Below are positions 24,041-35,399 of a stretch of 64,000 nucleotides of DNA, one piece after another (within the stretch, counting starts at the first letter, position 1; every line of letters begins with the position of its first letter). The notes below the pieces were generated by a model. It was not told the DNA's origin. It worked only from the letters and a program-made list of their open reading frames with translations, and ran no database searches. Both the position numbers and the translations under genes were made by a program. The stretch lies in assembly GCA_039707465.1 (NCBI GenBank), contig CM077645.1, forward strand, positions 59,645,850 through 59,709,849, given 5' to 3'. Source of the DNA: Rhabdophis nuchalis. Taxonomy: Eukaryota > Chordata > Lepidosauria > Squamata > Natricidae.

Positions 24041-25870
24041 TCACATTTTTCTGTGTGTATGTCTCGGGATGGGTGAGTGGAAAGGATAAATTGCTTCTTC
24101 CTTTGCAATGATAAGGGTATAAGCTTCAAATTTTGTTTAGATCATGCTTGCATTGTACCAGCAAATCTATTACAGGCTGTCTTGTTGACTGTATTGAATG
24201 AAATGAGATAGCACTCTTTTTTCATCGTGTTTGTAATTAAAGCATGGCACAGCTATCAATAGTCATTTAAGAAATATCTTCATGAAAGAAGCACCTGCAC
24301 GTCAATGTTTATTATTTTACTGCTGCTTTCTGCTCTGACTTTACAAGGCTATGTACACAGATGTGGAAACAAGACTGACAAGCGTTGCTAACAGAAATGA
24401 AAGAAGGGTGCGGCTTTCAGTTAAAAGGTTTCATTTTGAAATGTTTTGGGTTTGGGTTAAGGAGAATCTTCTTGTTGCAGCATATTCTCTGATGTCTTAG
24501 GTCAAAGAGAAGTTTTTGAGCATCTCTATTCCCCCCCCCCCCAAAGCCTCTACTTATTGCTGCTGGAAAATCAAAGTTTAAATGTGCATGCTTATAAAAT
24601 AGGAACATGTTGGTGTCTGTGTGCATGCAAAATGTTTAATAGATTTAGACACTGCATTGAGGCTTCTTGGATCTCTGATGCCTTTGAAATCAGTGGCATT
24701 GAGAACATCAAAAGACATGGGAGCAATACTTAGTCCCAGTTCTCTATGTATAAACACATGGAAAATCAGAAGCAGGAAAATGTCTGTAGATGAAAGGGCA
24801 GAAAATTAAATGTTCCTCTCAAGTATATTTTTTCCTCTAGATTCCTTATTCTGCTTTCCTCCCCTCTTGCTAGATTTAATTCCCATCTCAGACATTCTAT
24901 AGGAGAAAGAGATAGGAAAATAGTATAAAGTATTTAAAAATGACAGAAAAAAGTATTTGGAGAATAAAGTGGAGGAGAAGGATTTCCATTGAACAATAGC
25001 TTTTTGAATATTCACATTCATAACACAAGTGGAAAAAGCCTGTAATCTATAATACTAGTCTTACGTGTTCAAAACCCTGCAACTTATTAGCTGTCAGATG
25101 TTGAGAACTTTCATGTACTAAGTTCTGAGGTACACATTTTGGAATTCAAATGCTTTGATAGTTAAATAAGAAGCTCAAAGTGAGAATGTAAACAAATCGC
25201 CATTTGAAACTATTGAAAAAGAAATGCTGTTAATTAGACTTTACTAGACAATTTTTTAAATTAGATATACTGTGGGTTAAATTATTTCATTCAATGTTAT
25301 TTCTAATCTACAACATTCACTATATCTGTTAAACTATTGTAAAAATGAATACATATTTGGGAGCAAATATATTTGCTCACAAATATAAGCATATTTATTT
25401 TATTTTTCTTTGAAGTATGTCCATTTAACCCGTTTATAAAATTCTAATTGATCTAGATTTTTTAAAATACTCATGGCCTAAAAAGACAATAACTACAAGG
25501 AAGGTTCAGTGTGATTTATAGTCTTATGTTGCTCAGCTCAGTATCCAAGTGGAATACAATTTTCTAAGACTATTTTAAAAAAATACACTAAAACAAAAAA
25601 ATAAAATAAAATAAAATATCCCAAATAAAAGAGGGATATGATTGTGAGATTATTAAAAGGCATGACAGGCAAAATTGTACAATGTCCAACATCATTTGGC
25701 ATCTATTATGAACACACTGGAGATAGAAGAAAAGAATGGCACTGGATAATATGAACTGACCTCAGAAGGAACAGTTGGAGGACTGCACCAAGCTCCTATG
25801 AGTGCATGAAAATGAACATATTTTTTCTTTGTGTTGGGGCTTCCACTGAAAGTAAGTCTCTCCAGAGTAA
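24041..25870. other. spacer, nothing recognised
   Basis: AT-rich DNA with a C run at about 24530-24543 and an AAAAT run near 25600. No gene or transposon recognised. Confidence 0.55.
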
Positions 25871-25877
25871 TAGCTGA

Positions 25878-26080
25878 TGAATTTGTCTTTTGGTTAAGGA
25901 ACAAGGCTAGAAAGCAGGAGAGTGTGAGTTCAGCCTCTCTCTTGGCCATGAAAATCAGCTGGGTGACTTTGGGTTGGTCATTCTCTCTGAACCCAATTCA
26001 ACTCACAGAGGAGTTGTGGGAAAAAGAAGAGGAGGACATTTTCAGCACTTTGTTATTCATAAAAATCAAAAGGTAGTAGC
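25878..26080 (+). mobile_element. tRNA-derived SINE, second squamate type
   Basis: Head: TGGTTAAGGAACAAGGCTAG, then AGTGTGAGTTCAGCC (B-box-like). Body: AAATCAGCTGGGTGACTTTG and TCACAGAGGAGTTGTGGGAA, ending near a short CA repeat at 26088-26113. Diverged from 46441-46590 in its 3' part. Confidence 0.65.
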
Positions 26081-26113
26081 ACTCATGCGCGCGCACACAC
26101 ACACACACACACA

Positions 26114-27035
26114 TTTTGCTTTCTCTTGTAGGGTACATTGAAATATTTGAATCAAAAGAAGCGGTGAAGCACAATCTTTGAAAGAACATAATTTGTCTTG
26201 ATCAAGGTTGTTCTAGAAAAGTTGTGTGCAACTTCCCAACTGGATTGGATGGGCCAATCTAAAGTCATGGTGTAGTGTCCCCTCTGCAGCCAATCAGTTA
26301 CAGATTTTTGTGTGATTTTTTTTAAAAAAAAGAGTTAAAGTAAGTGGCATGAAAAACTCTACAAAAGAATTCCAAATGGGAGACCATAGGCCAATTCTCT
26401 TGGCTATAAAAGTCCATAGGCAGGGATCTTTCCTGTTTAGAATCTGGCTGAAACCATCCTTTCTTCAGTGTTCTCCAATAAAGATTTTGCAGACCTTTAA
26501 ACTATTAAGGTGGTTAAGGAACCATTAAGGCTGAAAGTCCTTTATTAATTCTCTATCAGGGACCATTTTGTGGATACAGGTTGCATTTACTTTTATATGT
26601 TCAGGCAACCAAAGTACTTAAGCTTCCATTCTAGCTCAAGATTCTTTATTGCCTAAAATTATTTATCATCTAAGGCTTTCAAATGGAGCTGTATATTTAA
26701 AAAAAATAATGCATTTTTGCTCTTATCACATTAAACCTGCCGATTGCAGTCAGCCTGCTTTTAAGAAACAGAAAGAAATACTAGCTGTAAATTATTACTT
26801 CCATATGATGAGACTGTCAGTAACCCTTAGCTGCAGATGGATGTAACAGGATCTCTATGTCCTCACCACAAAACAAGCAGCAAGATCAGAATTTCTTTTT
26901 CCAAAGGATAGCAAACTGATGTGCAGTAACTTGACACAGTCACTAGGTGTCGTTGTATACTTAGTCTCATCATTTTCCTTTCCAATTTTGTGTGTGTGTG
27001 TGTGTCTGTGTGTGTGTTTAATTTTGTTTCTTCAG
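26114..27035. other. spacer, nothing recognised
   Basis: No recognised gene. A TG dinucleotide run is at 26990-27016, just before an exon-like stretch that is listed as a finding. Confidence 0.5.
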
Positions 27036-27505
27036 ATTCGACACTGGCTAACTACCGGAGGAAAAGTTCTTTAGCAACAAATTCTCAAGCACAGATGGAT
27101 GATAGCACAGATTATGGATGTTGAACAATCTATGAAGAGACTTCAATTTAGTCAATCTGATATAAGAAAGTCTCTTGCTGATGGTAAATTGGGACAGTAG
27201 TAATTTCTAATCCTGTATTTTTTCCCTGGGAAAATGCTTCTATTTAATTAAATAAAGCTGACTTTTCTTCAATATACCTGAACTTCAAATAAGCAGAAAG
27301 GCAACCAGGGAAGCAAATATACCTTAATCAAGGAATCATAAAGGATCACACCTCAATCACAACTAGCAAAGCAAGCACTGAACATAAAGAGCCATCAAAC
27401 CCCTCTCCCCTTTACATATTTCATATTATCTCATCTGGTTATGAAATGCCTGCAAGACAACAACCAGGCCTAGAGAATATAAGAACCCAAGAAAAATGGA
27501 CATGT

Positions 27506-27726
27506 AGAGCTGTGGTGGCGCAGTGGTTAAAATGCAATATTGCAGGTTAACTCATTGCTCACTCCAGTTTGATTTTGAGCAGCTCAAGGTTCACTCAGCC
27601 TTCCATCCTTCTGAGGTCGGTAAAATGAGGACCCTGATTGTTTGGGGAAATATGCCGACTCTGTAAACTGCTTAAAGAGGGCTATAAATCGCTGTGAAGC
27701 GGTATATAAGTCTAAATGCTACTGCT
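27506..27726 (+). mobile_element. tRNA-derived SINE, Sauria type, nearly complete
   Basis: The head GAGCTGTGGTGGCGCAGTGG carries the A box. TTGATTTTGAGC stands at the B-box position. Next come TTCACTCAGCCTTCCATCCT and GGTAAAATGAGGACC, and a 3' part with GCGGTATATAAGTCTAAATG. I recognise the layout as the lizard/snake Sauria SINE family, which shares its 3' end with a LINE. Confidence 0.8.
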
Positions 27727-27962
27727 ATATTTCTGGATATATTCATGACAGAATTGGATCTTGTTGAGGTTGTTATTGATGACTGGAATTGGCTGAAGGA
27801 CTTAAAGTGCTTTTCTAGCTTTGTGGTTTCTATAATTGTTATGTTATGTTCTAGGCAACAGAAGAATTACTTAAGTAGTAAAACCTCCAAGATATTTGGC
27901 AAAGTTCTGATGAAGGAAAAAGAACGAAAGGAAATATAAACATACACCTCAATGCAGATACC

Positions 27963-28930
27963 ATATATTTCAGAGTAAAAGATGCACCGGAGTATAAGAC
28001 GCACCCAGGTTTCGAAGAGGCAAATTAAAAAAAAAGTAGGTAGGTAGATAGAGGGATAGAAAGGGACAGAAAGAGAAATACAGTAGGTAGGTAGGGAGAG
28101 AGAGAGATAGTTAGGTAGGTAGAGGGAGAGAGAGAGAAATACAGTAGGTAGATAGGTAGGGAGACAGAGTGTGTAGTTAGGTAGGTAGGTAGATAAAGGG
28201 ATAGAGAGAGAAATAGAAAGAGAAATGCGGTAGATAGGTAGGGGGAGAGAGACAGTAGGTAGATATATAGGTAGATAGAGGGGAGAGATAGAGAAATACA
28301 GTAGATTGGTAGGGAGAGAGAGTAGGTAGGTAGGTATATAGAAGAGGGAGAGAAATACAGTAGATAGGTAGGGAGAGAGTGTGTGTAGATAGGTAGGTAG
28401 AGGGATAGAGAGAGAGAAATAGAGAGAGAGAAATACAGTAGGTAGGGAGAGAGAGAGAGTAGGTAGGTAAGTAGATGTTTCCAGGTGTATTTACCCATGT
28501 GCTGGAGAAGGAAATCACTGACCACCTTTGGAACAAATCTTTGTTTCTGCAGGCACAGTACTTGACCAACGTAATTCTCATCAATCACTCTAATTAAACA
28601 GCTTTCCAAAAAGGAAAAAAAACACCTCTTTTTGCATTTTGCAAACCTCCCCCAAATGGCCCTTTTTTGCGAAAATGGGCCGTTTCCCCCCCAAATAAAA
28701 AGCATGAATAGCCTTGGAGGGGCTGGCAGAGTGCTCCTGGGAGGATGGGGGGGGGGGGGAAACAAGGAAAAAAGGCCAGTTTTTTTGTGAAAACGGGCCA
28801 ATTTTTGGTAAAAAAAATTGCATGCATAGCCTTATGGAGGCTTATAGAGTGCTGCTGGGGGCTGGGCGGGGGGGGGCAAAAATGCCGTTTTAGAACTTGT
28901 ATGAATGCAGCAGGTCTCTGCTCTTCAATA
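27963..28930 (+). mobile_element. MITE-like element carrying an internal minisatellite
   Basis: Starts with CAGAGTAAAAGATGCACCGG and AGTATAAGACGCACC, the end motif also seen at 33505, 45065, 48423 and 51614. Next is a minisatellite (28037-28470) and then a segment (about 28471-28930) with GAGAAGGAAATCACTGACC and AAGCATGAATAGCCTTGG. The same three-part layout occurs inverted at 48423-51614. I do not see the matching right-hand inverted terminus, so this copy is probably truncated. Confidence 0.7.
28037..28470. repeat. minisatellite, 60-85-bp period
   Basis: GGTAG/GATAG and GAGAGA tracts are punctuated by AAATACAG (or AAATGCGG) at about 28076, 28137, 28223, 28293, 28353 and 28431. The matching inverted minisatellite is at 51060-51535. 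Confidence 0.85.
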
Positions 28931-30860
28931 AAGCAGAATGGTTTGTTGGACTTCCACAAAAGCTTGAAAAAAATGGTGCTGCCGCTATAAATCTCTTGTA
29001 ATGATTTGTACCTCTAAAAGGGAGTCAAGTGGAATTAGGAGAAGATACAAGGTGCTATGATTTGGTTTACTTAATCGTTTAGATGGGGAGAACTGAAGCT
29101 GACGACTTCTCATTTATAAAACCAACTACTGGGATAGAGTTGAAATGGAGCTGAATGCTTTTCAGTTTCTAGTACTTGAAATGCAAGAGTGAAAGCTACA
29201 TTACTGCTTAAAATTGGGCTGTTTTTCTATCTTAACACTGTTAATAAAGGTTTGTATTCCAAATGAAAGACAATTATGATTATGGATGTTTTCAATTTGT
29301 ACTCTAACTTTATATCCACATAACAAAGTGACTAGTGCCTTAAAGGGCAATTGAAACTAAGTGAAAACCATGTAAATCATTATTAATACCACTCAAAAAT
29401 TCAAGTTTGAAAAGAAAACCCTTGAGTTTGTAAATACAGCTTCTGAGTGACTGCATCTTATAGCTTGGAAAATGATGTTAAATATGTTCATAGGGTTATG
29501 GATGTTTTGCTTACAATGTATTGGTTGTTATTCACAGATGACTTGCTAAATCCATTAAGCACATGATTTAGAAAATGAAACTGGCTTTAGCCGTGATTTC
29601 TGATTTTAGTGCTGCTTCTTGTGGTTACGATTGATAGTGTAGAAAGAGGTTTGAGCATATCTGTTCTGACTGGCAGAGAAAGTAAACAAGTAATGCCAAC
29701 GGACAGATAAATATACTGGGAGCATTCACCGTGGAACTTAGAACAATTGCAAAAGGTAAGGTAATCATTGCTAGTATGTATATGCTATACATAATGCTTG
29801 AAAAAAGCATCCAGAAGGACCCTCTTTCATGATGAAAATATGCACTACTTTGAGTAACTGGGAATTTTTCAACGATGCATATGGGAAAAGACATATGAGT
29901 ACATTTTGATGGTTACCACTTAGTAGATCATAGACAGATTCTCAAAAGAGTAATTTAAACATTTGAAACCAAATTCCCCTAGCTTTCTATTTGAGAGAAT
30001 GCTTGTTTGAGAAGATAGAACATTTCATCCTACTGCAAACAATCCTGGCAAATATCAACAAGACACTTCCTGAATTTGCTTTATCTTCCTGAAGATCAAA
30101 CAAAGAACTAAAAGAACTTGCTTACCAGTTCTTTCTTCCTCTTCCTCCTCCATACAAAGTTACAAAAATTCAATTTGTTCTTTTAGTCATCCCACCCCAT
30201 AGATTTTAGAGTTACAAATGACTATAGTTTTCAAGCAGATGCATTAGAAACCTAAATTGTTTTTAATTTCAAGATTGTATGCAGAGGACCATTCATGGAC
30301 AGTTTGGCAAATTTCCATCCATATATGTCCCCTTTCCTATTCTATATTGTGTGTGTAATTACAATGCTTACATTTGAAATAGATATTATAAAGCCAGTTC
30401 AGCTTTCCCAACAATGACATTTCTGGAGACCAACTCCTGTTGACTTTAGGGAACATGGCCATAATGATAACTTCTATGGATTAAAACAACTGGAGTGTAA
30501 TAGATTGGGTAAAGTTAATATATATATTTTTAATGGGGTCAATTTTCTTCTATCCCATGCATATGTATTTACGTGATGATGATGTATCACATAAAAATAA
30601 TTTGGATCAATTTTTAAAAAAATATATTGATGTTTTTAATTTTATTTCAGTTTGACGGAATTATAACATTCTAAAGCCAACAATATCTATCTGCTACATA
30701 TTACATGTACACACATATAGGTATTGAAGGTATTTGAAGCCAAGTTTCAAAGCATGAAGAGTTGGGATATTGAACAAAGCACGTATTACAATCTGCCTCT
30801 AGTTAGGCAATGATATTCCTTGCTCCAAAGGCCATTGCAAAAAAAAATATCTTGCCTTTG
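28931..30860. other. spacer, nothing recognised
   Basis: AT-rich DNA. Open frames are short and without motifs. Confidence 0.55.
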
Positions 30861-30861
30861 C

Positions 30862-31745
30862 AGTCATCACGATACAGCCAGCTGGTACCATCTCTGGCTA
30901 TTGGGGGCGAATCATTGGCCCCCCACAGAGAGGGCTCACAACTTGGGTGTTCTCCTGGACTCTCAGCTGTCATTAGATGATCATATGACAGCCGTGGCCA
31001 GGGGGGCTTTTTATCAGGCTCGCTTGATTTGCCAGTTGTGCCCCTTTCTGGATCGCTCTACGCATGGTCACGCAAGCCCTCGTAATCTCCCACCTGGACT
31101 ATTGCAACGCTCTCTACATGGGGCTGCCCTTGAGGTGCACCTGGAGGCTCCAGTTAGTGCAGAATGCGGCCACGCAGGAGATTCTGGGAGCCTCAAGATG
31201 CTCCCACGTGACACCTCTCCTGCGCGAGCTGCACTGGCTGCCTGTGGCTTTCCGGGTGCGCTTCAAGGTGCTGGTAACCACCTTTAAAGTGCTCCATGGC
31301 ACGGGACCTGGCTACTTGCAAGACTGCATCTTGCTACCAAATACCTCCCACCGACCAGTTCGCTCCCAGAGAGGGCCTCCTCAGGGTATCATCAGCCAAA
31401 CAATGTTGGCTGGTGACCCCCAGGTGGAGAGCCTTCTCTGTGGCAGCTCCTGCCCTCTGGAATGACCTACCCCCCGATCTACATACGATCACTGACCTAC
31501 GCCTCTTCCGCCGGGCCTTGAAAACGCATTTATTCCGTGCGGCCAGCCTGGTGTAGTTTTTAAGCGATTTTAATCAATTTTATTTAGTAATTTTATTTGG
31601 TTTTAGAACAGGCCCCTAATTTAATTGACATTTTAATTGACATTTTAAAGTATTTTATATATTCATGTCTTTGTTGTTTTTATTGTGCCTGTTCACTGCC
31701 CTGAGTCCCGCAAGGGAGAAGGGCGGTATACAAATTCAATAAACA
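30862..31745 (+). mobile_element. 5'-truncated CR1 LINE (3' part of ORF2 and 3' end)
   Basis: On + the frames encode RAHNLGVLLDSQLSLDDHMT, TQALVISHLDYCNALYMGLP and LLRELHWLPVAFRVRFKVLV, then ALWNDLPPDLHTITDLRLF. This is the C-terminal region of CR1 ORF2, the same as the antisense copy at 1714-2349. Several frameshifts are present. It ends in CCTGAGTCCCGCAAGGGAGA and GGGCGGTATACAAATTCAAT with only a short A-rich tail. Confidence 0.9.
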
Positions 31746-33500
31746 TTAACATCAGCCTTAGCTTCTTTTTTTCTTTCTCTTTCACACACATACAGAGCTT
31801 GTGATGAAAAGATCTTTTGAGCAAGCTTATATACCATCACGGCTCAAAGCATAGTTCTAGAAGTAAGAATTAGCACTCAGACTGAAAACCAATGAAGCTT
31901 TATATGCACTCAGACTGAAAACCAATGAAGCTTTATATATCATATTTATTGTTGTGTTTGGGTTCAATAATTGGAATCTTAGTCATGTTTAAGAGCAGGG
32001 CCAATATTAACAATGGGATAACACATAAAAACAGTCTGTGCTGCTTTATTTTGCTCATACAAAAGAAAATGCGTGGAGAGAAAGTAAACTCCATCTCTGA
32101 CATACATGGAGAGGTTTTGCTGATCCCCAAGTATGTAAACCTCTCTTCCCATCTTCTACAAAAAAATGATAATCAAAATGCCAAAAAGGGGTTCATTATG
32201 TGAGGCAGAGCAATAAATGGTTTGAAAATCATGATGTATATATATATATTTCATAGTTGGATTTACTGTTTTTCAAAGATCAACTGTTTTTCAGACATTT
32301 CAGTCATAATGTATCCAAGTAACTTTCCTATTGCCAAGAAGTGTGAAGGGTATGGGAGTGCAATTCTATGAAATTTTTCAGAATGTACTGCAGTATCTGG
32401 TAGAGGCTGAAGTTAGCCAATGTCAATGATTAGGCAATAATGAGGTTTTCAAGTTGGATTATTATTATGAAACACTACCATAGGCAATAGGTGAAAATAT
32501 TTTACAGACAATCTTTTTTTCTGAAGACCAAATCTGAGGTTTTGGGAAAATAATATAAAAATGGAAAGGACCAAGACATTAACGGGATTTTAAAGTAGCA
32601 CTAAAATGTAACAGTCAAACAAACTATCGGCACCTGAGAAGGATTGCACTGACTTAAATCACTGCAGGCCATAAAATAGCCAGTGAGCCTGGCATACACT
32701 CTCTTCCCTGTAATGCAACAAAACTGCACAGTAGCACAGTAATTTGCCTTTGTCTGATATGTAGAAAGTGTAAAAAAAGGGAACATTATATCAACCAGAG
32801 TCTTCGTTTTCTTTGAAGCAGCTCTTATTTGGGTCTACAATTTTCAGTCTTTGCAAAGCCAGTTTTGGTTAAACCCAGCAGTTCTAATAATAGACAATTG
32901 TTCAAGCTCATTGCACTTTGCAACCTCAACTGTGCAATAAACGGAGAACCCCACCGAGTTTACTGAAGCTTGCTCCTAGAAAACTGCCTGGGAATGGAGT
33001 CTGTATTGTAAACACAGATGCTCTCATGTATGCATACACATGGGTACGCTTAGAATAACTGTATCTGGACATATTAAACTTATTGGACATAGTGGATTTT
33101 ACTATGGCATCTCATAGGACTAAACAGGAGCTGCTAGATTCTAATGTAAAGTAATATCGCTACGTTACTATTATGACTTGAATGTACATTAAATTAACCA
33201 TCTGTAGATACTGTCCTTGAACATACTATATCAAGTTTGCCTAATGATAGTAATATTACCCCTCAAATATATTTTAAATAAAAATGTGGATATTGAATGC
33301 AAATTAATGATGATATAACATCATGATCAATACCTTATCACATAAAAGGAATCAAAATTAGAAGCTGACTCACAGTACAAAAAAAGTTGGTTGCTAACCA
33401 TGTTAGCTGGAATTTCTCTGGCTTGCAGTCCCAATATGTCTGTCTAAAGGGTTCCAGCTTTGAAAGATGTTCTAAAATGTTGATAGGGATCTCAAAAAAA
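31746..33500. other. spacer, nothing recognised apart from a local 36-bp duplication
   Basis: A tandem copy of GCACTCAGACTGAAAACCAA and the following CTTTATAT occurs at about 31873-31938. A short (TA)n run lies at 32236-32249. No gene recognised. Confidence 0.6.
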
Positions 33501-33504
33501 TAAG

Positions 33505-33845
33505 TACTGTACTTTTCGGACTATAAGACACACCGGAGTGTAAAATGCACCAAGATTTTGAAGAGGTAAACAAGGAAAAAAAGTTTTTGCTCTCCCTGGC
33601 CCTCACAAGCACTCTGCAGGCCTCCCAACCCCTCTGGGTGTCCTGTTTTTTGCAAAAATGGGACACAGAGAGTTTGGGAGCCCTGAAGAGTGCTCTTGGG
33701 TGCTGGGGAGTGCAGAAACGGCCCTCCTGGGGAGTTTGGGAGACCAAAAACAGGCCCGTATCCTTCATCTGTGCAATCTCTACCCTGGTTTGTCTTTCAC
33801 TGGGTGTTCACATATCGGGCACGGACCCAGGATTTTCTAGGACAA
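33505..33845 (+). mobile_element. MITE-like element, TTTTCGGACTATAAGAC family
   Basis: Starts GTACTTTTCGGACTATAAGA and CACCGGAGTGTAAAATGCACC. Next is a filler with TTGGGAGCCCTGAAGAGTGC. No clear right terminus. Same family as 45065-45539. Confidence 0.6.
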
Positions 33846-33849
33846 CATA

Positions 33850-34040
33850 ACAATAGCTATAGCAAATCTAAGTGCTCCTAGACTTATATACCACTTTATA
33901 TACTTTACAGCACTCTGAGCAATTTACAATGTCAGCATATCTTGTCCCCAACAATCTGGATCTTTACCTCAGAAGGATGAAAGGTTGAGTCAACCTTGAG
34001 CTGGTCAGGATTGAACATCCAACATAAGGATATTGTATAA
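33850..34040 (-). mobile_element. truncated Sauria-type SINE
   Basis: On + it shows TAAGTGCTCCTAGACTTATA and TCAGCATATCTTGTCCCCAA, then TGAGTCAACCTTGAGC. This matches the reverse of 27506-27726 but lacks the tRNA head. Confidence 0.65.
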
Positions 34041-34054
34041 ATGCAGAAGTACAG

Positions 34055-34230
34055 ACAGGCAGTCCTTGATTTGCAACCACAATTGAACCTAAAATTTCTG
34101 GTGTTAAGTGAGACCAGAAATGTTAAGCTAATTTTGTTGTTAAGCTAATTTTTCCCCATTTTATGATCTTTCTTTTCACAGTTGTTAACTCAACAACTCA
34201 ATGGTGATAATCTGTATCAAAACAAAACTG
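34055..34230 (+). mobile_element. partial TIR element, ACAGGCAGTCCTTG end
   Basis: Starts ACAGGCAGTCCTTGATTTGC and AACCACAATTGAACC, then GTTGTTAAGCTAATTTTTCC. Left part of the element family at 10891-11312. The right end is missing. Confidence 0.65.
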
Positions 34231-34380
34231 TGTGATTTTATAATACTTGTAAAACTTTCAATCAACTGCACTGTGCTCATATGTGCATAAAAATGTTATG
34301 ATCTTATTATTGAAACATGATGTGCCTATAAATTCAGAGATCTTGTTAATGTGAATATATATATGTTTTCATAGATTTTC

Positions 34381-34520
34381 ACGGGTGTAGGTATGCTGGT
34401 CTTCTTGTATTTGGGTCTTTTCCCATGTAAGATTGAGATTGTTTTGGCAACATTTCAGCGAGTGAGACCTCGCCGAAACATTGCCAAGACAATCTCAATT
34501 TTACATGGGAAAAGACCCAA
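34381..34520. repeat. long near-perfect palindrome
   Basis: Arms 34411-34450 and 34481-34520 are 40-bp reverse complements with two differences. The 30-nt centre is itself nearly palindromic (CAGCGAG / CTCGCCG). It is preceded by 20 bp identical to 161-180. Probable fold-back element. Confidence 0.85.
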
Positions 34521-34530
34521 ATCAGAACTG

Positions 34531-35399
34531 AACTGTGGAATCATTAATGCCCTCTGAGTTTGATTGTTTGCTAGCGTGTTTCATTAGTTGACTAGGGTTA
34601 GAGTTAAGATTAAGATTATTGAGTGTAAGATTTGCTCCTTGTTTACATATAATTGCTTTTCCTCCCAGTGTTGATGGCAGTGTAGTTTTGTCCTTGGTAG
34701 TTATTTGATTAGGAACTATTTAATATTGTCTTCTGCTTGGTTGTTGGTCTGGTGTTAATCCCTGTTTATCTGGGTGTTGGTTTCTGGAGAATATGTTCAG
34801 TTTTTGTCTTCTTTTTTCTTAACTGTTTTATCGTCTCTTTTGAATGGTGTGTAAACATAGTTTATTTACCTATTGATGACTGATTCATGTGAATGCCAAG
34901 CATTCATGAGAGTTAAGTATGTAATTATTCTGGCAATGTTAAATTATGGTCCATCTCCTTGGTACTGGCTGCAATGAATCAGAACATTTCATCGATGGAA
35001 ATAAGAAGTCCTATACTGTACAGTGCAAGCAACCTTTTGAGGGAGTCTACTTACCCTGCATCACCCAGGTGAAGCACAATCCACAGCTGATGATTGATGG
35101 AATTACTGGCAAGATGCTTCATAGCACAACCTTGCACATCCCCTCGGCCAGTCCCAATGAATACTGCAGTGATGCATCGGAAAACGTTTGTTACTAGAGA
35201 GATCAGCCTGTTCAACGATTGAAGAAAAAGAGGCAAACGCCAACACACGCATATATGTACACTGAGATATCTGTGCAATTATACTCTTAATTCATGTTAT
35301 TAACCTAAAGAACCTTTAGAACCTTTCTTCGACCTTAAAAGTTTTCCAGATGATTTGCCAAGAAAGGAAACAACTCCTTATCCTTAAAAGTTTAAATAT
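34531..35399. other. spacer upstream of ADRA2A
   Basis: No gene recognised. An 83-codon open frame at 34946-35197 ends in TAG but has no motif I know. Confidence 0.5.

Noticed and set aside
28025..28470. CRISPR-like periodic array
   Set aside because: The repeats are simple GGTAG/GAGA tracts of varying length without conserved repeats or unique spacers, in vertebrate DNA.
28025..28801. 258-codon minus-strand frame with repeated YLPTYL segments
   Set aside because: Low-complexity translation of a minisatellite inside a DNA element.
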